The notes under the pieces were generated by a model. That model was not told where the DNA came from and did no database searches. It saw only the letters and a list, made by a program, of their open reading frames with translations. Below, piece by piece: positions 58,760-64,000 of a stretch of 64,000 bases of DNA. Source of the stretch: Dryas octopetala (taxonomy: Eukaryota > Streptophyta > Magnoliopsida > Rosales > Rosaceae); NCBI GenBank assembly GCA_963921425.1, contig OY992834.1, forward strand, positions 1,674,001 through 1,738,000. Direction: 5' to 3'. Made by a program: the position numbers and the translations under genes. Every line of letters begins with the position of its first letter. Position 1 is the stretch's first letter.

Positions 58760-59656
58760 TTTTTCCGACTCTGATCAAGCAAAAAACGCCACCCACCGTA
58801 TACTAGAGGAGGAAAGGGAATTACGAAACGCTGCGTTTTGTCCCTCTTGCGATCCCATTCCTCCTGCTCGTGCGTCAGCTTATCTTTTGGCTAACATTGG
58901 GCTATATTGGGCTATATGGGCCCATGGAGATGGCGTGCCTCAAAATTCAATACATGATGAGGACAATCAAAGACAATCAATCATGGTTAGATTGACATGA
59001 ATAATAGTCTTTTTTATTTTATTTTTGGTTATTGGATGATAAGTTGTATTACTTTTACATGATCATACCACTGGCACTGAGCTTCTCCGTTTCTGGGGAA
59101 TTTCTGGTGCTTAATAAAAGCTTTCCTAAAAATAAAGCCCAGCATCAAATTAACATTTTGTGTCCCACGGAAGCAATGTACAAACAGGGCCTATCTAAGC
59201 TAAAATAAGTTGAATAACTAGTATGGGTTTTTTTTTTTTTTTTTTTTTTGAGGAAAAAAAAACAAGTTTAAAATTTTAAATTAACATGTATAAAAACCGA
59301 TTACTGTAACATAAATACAGTTAAACTACATCATATTATCATATAAAATCCAAATGATACTAAAAATCTTTTGGAAGGAGGAAGGAGGGTGAAAGGATTC
59401 ATGCAGAACTCAGCAAAAACTAGAATCTGATCACCATGTCCATGAACTTAATATTAGTATTAAATACTTGAGTGTACCGAGTACATGGAAAACACACAAA
59501 AGAGGGAAAGAACTGAGAAGCAAGAAGAATATTTCTGGTTGACTTCAAAAAGAATAGACATTCAAGCAGCCAGACTAATTGGAAAACTAAACAGTGTCCA
59601 CCAACCAAAATCACACTCCCAAATAAGTTACAGGTATATCCAACTAGAGCAAGAGT
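58760..59656. promoter_or_regulatory. TRAPPC1 promoter and SGT1 3' flank
   Basis: Just upstream of TRAPPC1 (about 58890-58925) is a cluster of 'TTGGGCTATA' and 'GGGCCCAT' motifs, the site-II / TCP-type elements usual in housekeeping plant genes. A poly-T run of about 23 nt lies at about 59228-59250. The SGT1 3' UTR should lie near 59400-59656. Confidence 0.45.
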
Positions 59657-62600
59657 CTAGTACTCCCATTTCTTCATCTCCATACCATCAGGAGGACTTC
59701 CCTCAACCTTCTTGTTGCCCACTTCTTTCCAGTTTGTTGAAAGCACCGTTCCATTTGATTCCACCTGGTACAATATCAAGAGTCAAGACAAACATTAGGA
59801 TGCAATGCACAGGTCCATATGAAATAGACTTGATAGTGCTTGTTCTTTTCAAATTTTTCGTAGAGACCAGCATCTTTCAAACCGTTACAAAAATATAGAT
59901 TTTCCATTATGCATTCTACAGGTATCAAACACTAGACAGGTAAAAGTCTTACAAAAGATTTTCTCATGGCCCTTCTTGTATCCTCATCAGCATCCTTGTA
60001 TATGTCTTGGAAAAATTTGTTCAAAGCTGCATCACCATCAAGCTTCTCTTCTTTTTCCTGGAATCAGAACAAACAGAAAGTAGTTAGTGGTGCACTGACA
60101 CATGCAAGACAAATATCAAATCAACAAGGTTACAAGCAAACCTCCTTCTTCACTTCAGCTTCGAGCTTATCCCAGTCTACCCCTTTTGGTTTTGAGGATG
60201 GGTAAGATGGCCTTTGACATCCAATAACTGTAAGTAATTACATTTTTTTAGCAACTATTTTTCAAAGGAAATAGGGAGACATTCTAACCCCACAAAGGAT
60301 GGCTGCTAGTCCAGTTCCAAAAACAGTGGGTTACCTGGGGCATTAACTCTTAGTGGAACAGGGTTATTCTTGCTGAATTCAAGAGACGTCCAATGTATAG
60401 GTTCAGCTTTTGCCAAGCGAATTTCAATTTTGGTGGACAAAACATCATATCTGCACTTTTCAGGTATTATCTGTTTGCAGACAACCAAACCCAAAAGATT
60501 AATTTCTCATCCAAAAATGTAAGGCACAAAATGGATGTGCCTTCCATCATGCATATGTAAAACTAAAAACAGTTAAAACAATACCAACTACATGGGATAG
60601 ATTAAAAGGCAAAGGAGAAAAAAGAAAAAAAATGGAAAGGGCATGTACGTGTTCATTAATTTTCTCTGTATATCCTGGTTAAGAAAAAGGTTCCTCAGCA
60701 ACATAAAATTGATGCAATACCTTTCCAAACAAGCGAGGCTGAAAATGATACGTATCTTCACCGGGAACATCAATGCTAGCACTAAGCTGGAACCAACCAA
60801 CAAAAGTAATTCATGAAGCCATAAAATTTGTGCCAAATATCCAGACAACTATAAAATCAATAAGAAAAATTAATAAAGACAAGAAGCATTGGATCAATGC
60901 GAATCATACTATTTGTTCACCGAATTCAACAGCAACATCTTTGGCTGGTATGCCCTTGGCAAATATGGTCACGACCACTTCTTCTGGCTTCTGGTAGAAT
61001 TCATGCCTGCATAATTTTATTTTATTTTCACAGGTCAACATCTCATGCATCTAAGTGATTCGCATAAAGCATATACAGGGTGCCATCCAAGGATGCAAAG
61101 ATTTTATGGAGTTTCAAAGATACTTATTTCATGTCCTCCAATAAAGATGTAGAAAAAAAGAAAATTACACGAATTTCCAATAGAATGCTGCTAATGTTCC
61201 TTGAAAACTTGAACACTAAAAGACATGCAACAGCAATTAAGCGGATTTCTCATCCGGCTGTAATCAAGCACCAAAAGAAGTTGAACTAACCTGTACTTTG
61301 GTTTGGCAGATGCTACTGTCAGCTGATTGGAAGGATTGTTCACGGGCTGAACATCTTGGGTAGATATAACATTTTCTGTAATTGTTTCCTCTGATTATAC
61401 ATGAAATAGTCATCAATAAGACAAAAAGGCCACCAAGATGCCACAGAGTAGTTTCTAATAGTCTAATGATTTCCTTAGATGTTTCCTCAATTCCCAAAAC
61501 AAGAACCAATTACATAATTCCATTATTAGAAAAAAGCTAAACATCTTATTATGAGATAGGTCCCCCAGTTCCATGGATCACTAATAGGGGGAAATAATGT
61601 AACAAGAAAACAACACACCTGCAATTTTTTCATCGCACTCTTTTATTAGACTAGCGAATCTGGACTCCTCTGGTGCCAGAGAAGCACCAATTTCCAAGGC
61701 TGCCTTAGCAGTCTGGTATTCCTCAAGCTTGATGCAGGCAATGCTGTAACCAAAAATACCAAAGAAATTTAAACATAAGAAACAGCATAACAATGAGTGA
61801 TGTCATTGACAATGGCATGTAACCAGTCCAGAACATATATGATAGCAAAGAGAGCCCATACATGCAGTATTTAATTTCCAAGTGTCTGTTATAACCAATA
61901 ATAGAAGCCAAAACAATGAGCTTCATGATCTAAATACAAAATGGCCAAGTCATGAACTTTCTAAGGTCTTGGCCAAAAACGAAACCTTTCAAGGTCACAA
62001 AAAACTTAGGATTAGCATTTAACAACTTTCAATTTTCTAAACCTCAATCAACCCACAATAAGTACAGATGATTGGTATGACCTTTTAAAAGTTACAAGCA
62101 TAGACATGACTTAACACCTCTTCTAGAAAGTATTTAGGTGAAATCAACAATCAAAAAGTTACATGATTGTGAAGTTGGAATTACAGCCCAAAAACTTCAA
62201 ATAAAACCTTTATAGTTTATAACATAAATAGGTGCTCAGAAACACTAAACACTAGTATAGTATTGTGGGCTTGTGTAGAGCATCGTACTCACCCTTTGCG
62301 CAAGTACGCTTTGTACAATGAAGGGTCCAACTCAATTGCCTTGTTTGCATCCGAAACAGCCTCTGAAATAGCAAAACCCCACAATAAGGAATTAATTAAA
62401 GAAACCATATTTAATCCATTGAATTCTTTTGTTTCAATTTTTCTTTGAAACCAAACAAGAAAGCAAAAAAAGGGTAGCCAAGAAACTGCAAGAGAAAGAG
62501 GGTACCAAAAGAATTTTTGGATTTGATGTTGGCCTGGGCACGGTCGGAGTAAAGCTCAGCGTTGTTGGGGTTGAGAGCGATGGCCTGGGTGTAGAGGTCG

Positions 62601-62665
62601 ACGGCCAATTCGAAGTGGTCGTCGATGAACGCCTCCTTGGCCCTCCTTTCGAGATCGGAAGCCAT
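59657..62665 (-). CDS. SGT1: SGT1 co-chaperone (TPR-CS-SGS protein), ten exons
   Basis: Minus-strand exons: 62665-62506, 62362-62293, 61743-61619, 61390-61291, 61006-60910, 60786-60721, 60470-60335, 60227-60142, 60057-59953, 59764-59657. They join in frame to 1053 nt, 350 aa, the usual SGT1 length. Domains: TPR region (about 1-110, with [20 protein letters not shown] and [20 protein letters not shown]); variable linker; CS domain (about 149-237, [20 protein letters not shown], then [15 protein letters not shown]), which binds HSP90; and SGS domain (about 265-350, [20 protein letters not shown] ... [20 protein letters not shown]). SGT1 works with HSP90 and RAR1 to stabilise NLR immune receptors, and with SCF ubiquitin ligases in hormone signalling. 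Plants often have SGT1a/b copies; which one this is cannot be decided here. Confidence 0.96.
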
Positions 62666-62730
62666 GGCGATAACCGTGAGAGTCTGAGTCTGAGAGTAGG
62701 GAGATATCTGCAAAGGGTCTAGAAAAAGTA

Positions 62731-62781
<51 letters not shown>

Positions 62782-62870
62782 AGAATTGAGATTGACTGAC
62801 TTGAGAGGTGGCAATAGAGAGTATATATTCACTCACTAATTAGAGAGAATGGGAAAGACTTCTCAGAGTC
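62666..62870 (-). promoter_or_regulatory. SGT1 5' leader with GA/CT microsatellite
   Basis: A (GA)n run of about 44 bp (62733-62777; CT on the gene strand) lies about 70 bp upstream of the SGT1 start, in the expected 5' UTR. A TATATA motif at about 62820-62826 may be the TATA box. Confidence 0.45.
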
Positions 62871-64000
62871 TACGAAATACAAAATAGTTTTGGAAATTAC
62901 TTGGAAGTTGGAACTTTAGTAAAGTTTTTCATAAAAAATAAAATAAACTTTATGAAATCTATAAATTATAATAATCAATTGTAATTTTTGCCCTTTTGTT
63001 TTATGTTCACACTAGATCGGGGGAATTCAATAGAGCGACTCGCTAATTCCAACAACACATTTTTTGTAAATTTTCCTTTATTTTGATCAGATTCTAGAAT
63101 TTTCCTTTATTTCACACACTTTTTATTCTTCACCTTTGTGAATTTAGATTAACAATTAAAGGTTAAGAACGTCATTTCACTACCTTTTAGAAATTTTGTT
63201 AATTATGGACAATTATTGTCCGGGTTAATTATGGACACAATCTTATGGTTAATTATGGACATTTTGTAAATATATGATATTTATATATTTGGGTGATTTT
63301 TTTTGGGTACTAAAACAAACAATTTCGTTACCTTGCTTGGCTAGAAAGTATATTTGCAAAACCTAAGAGAAGGCAAGTTCTTATCCTTTTCTTTCGATTC
63401 TAATATTTATACTTTTATATATTCTGAAGGTGTGATACTATGAGTCTACGAGACTATGACTAGATGGCAATTCACCAAGAACATATGAAGACTTCTAGAT
63501 ATAGCATTGTGGGAATTTCCATGACATTGATACAAATCATACAATGATATATAGCATTGCCATAAACCATAAACAAATAAACCTTCCACATAACATTAAT
63601 TCGGCAAATATCCGTGGTTGTTGACGTTGACCAGCACACCAAGTAATACTTCTTCAGTTCTTCACTTCTTCCCATTCCCTTAAAAAAAAAAGTATCTTCT
63701 ATTTAGACGGAAGTCCATGGGCAAATTGGGAAATTCATTTGGTCCGGTGTGCATTGCATTATTGATTATGAGTTCAACATCTATTAGGCTCCCAATTTTG
63801 GGTTTTAGAAAGATCTTCTTAGAAACCCAAAGGGCAAGGCAGAGCCCAATACATTAAGGGCAGAGGCCCGAAAAGGGACCCGACAAAGCGACAACAAACG
63901 AAGCCCACAACGAGCCCTGAAAAGAAACAATGTTCGGTCTCATATTAGTGTATTACCACCTAGAAAAAAAAAAAATTGAATTGCATTGCATTGCCTTATC
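62871..64000. other. Intergenic region to the window end
   Basis: AT-rich. About 63195-63265 contains four copies of 'ttaattatggaca' at irregular spacing, a small direct-repeat cluster. About 63780-63920 holds several 'agcccaa/gagccc' motifs that may belong to a promoter of a gene beyond the window. No gene supported. Confidence 0.4.

Noticed and set aside
58671..59000. 109-codon plus-strand frame
   Set aside because: Overlaps TRAPPC1 exon 1 antisense and its promoter; no protein features.
1..64000. tRNA, rRNA or other structured RNA genes
   Set aside because: No cloverleaf-like or rRNA sequence was recognised by eye; a tRNAscan/Infernal run would be needed to exclude small ones.
1..64000. 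A new defence or biosynthetic gene system
   Set aside because: Neighbouring genes belong to unrelated, well-known plant families on both strands; only the UGT88 pair and LEA_2 trio look related to each other.

Overview
The window is nuclear DNA of a flowering plant, most probably a eudicot. Genes are split by short GT-AG introns in AT-rich sequence, 5' leaders carry CT/GA microsatellites, and the families are typical of plants (RTNLB reticulon, MAKR, LEA_2, ABCG half-transporter, UGT88 glycosyltransferase, SGT1) together with plant DNA transposons. The UGT88 pair and some repeat types would fit Rosaceae, but that is inference only. No organellar, bacterial or viral segment was seen.

Host genes, left to right: an F-box gene (1162-4220, +); a reticulon-like gene (5098-7148, -); a MAKR5-like kinase regulator (12467-13803, +); three LEA_2 / NDR1-HIN1-like genes (17185-17844 -, 19745-20362 +, 25815-26363 -); an intronless ABCG8-type half-transporter (32208-34028, +); two UGT88-type glycosyltransferases (35519-36946 - and 54312-55730 -); TRAPPC1/BET5 (57041-58759, -); and the co-chaperone SGT1 (59657-62665, -). 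I rebuilt the spliced models by following reading frame and splice sites by eye; all close in frame. As recalled, the gene order combines two Arabidopsis segments: At5g52860-52880 (ABCG8, MAKR5, F-box) and At1g64065-64090 (LEA_2, MAKR2, RTNLB3). The region therefore looks like a less fractionated version of a duplicated ancestral block.

Mobile DNA explains most of the rest. (1) A TRIM-type retroelement made of four LTRs and three internal domains in a row, flanked by TTTTC, sits in the last F-box intron. (2) A 2.9-kb Mutator-like element (21936-24838) has two hAT elements, each with its own 8-bp target duplication, inserted in its left terminal repeat. (3) A 16,010-bp CACTA (En/Spm) element (37561-53570, GTT target duplication) lies between the two UGT88 genes. 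It carries an apparently intact four-exon TNPD-like transposase (1112 aa), a second Transposase_24/TNPA-like gene and a less clear third reading frame; a PIF/Harbinger-like element is nested in the first TNPD intron. (4) Several smaller inverted-repeat elements (7476-7852, 28958-29158, 47798-48196) and a probable retroelement remnant (30660-31820) complete the list.

The main result of the hunt is this set of bounded, nested insertions with visible target duplications. I saw no evidence for a new enzymatic or defence system. Element family names rest on termini and target-duplication length, not on database matches.
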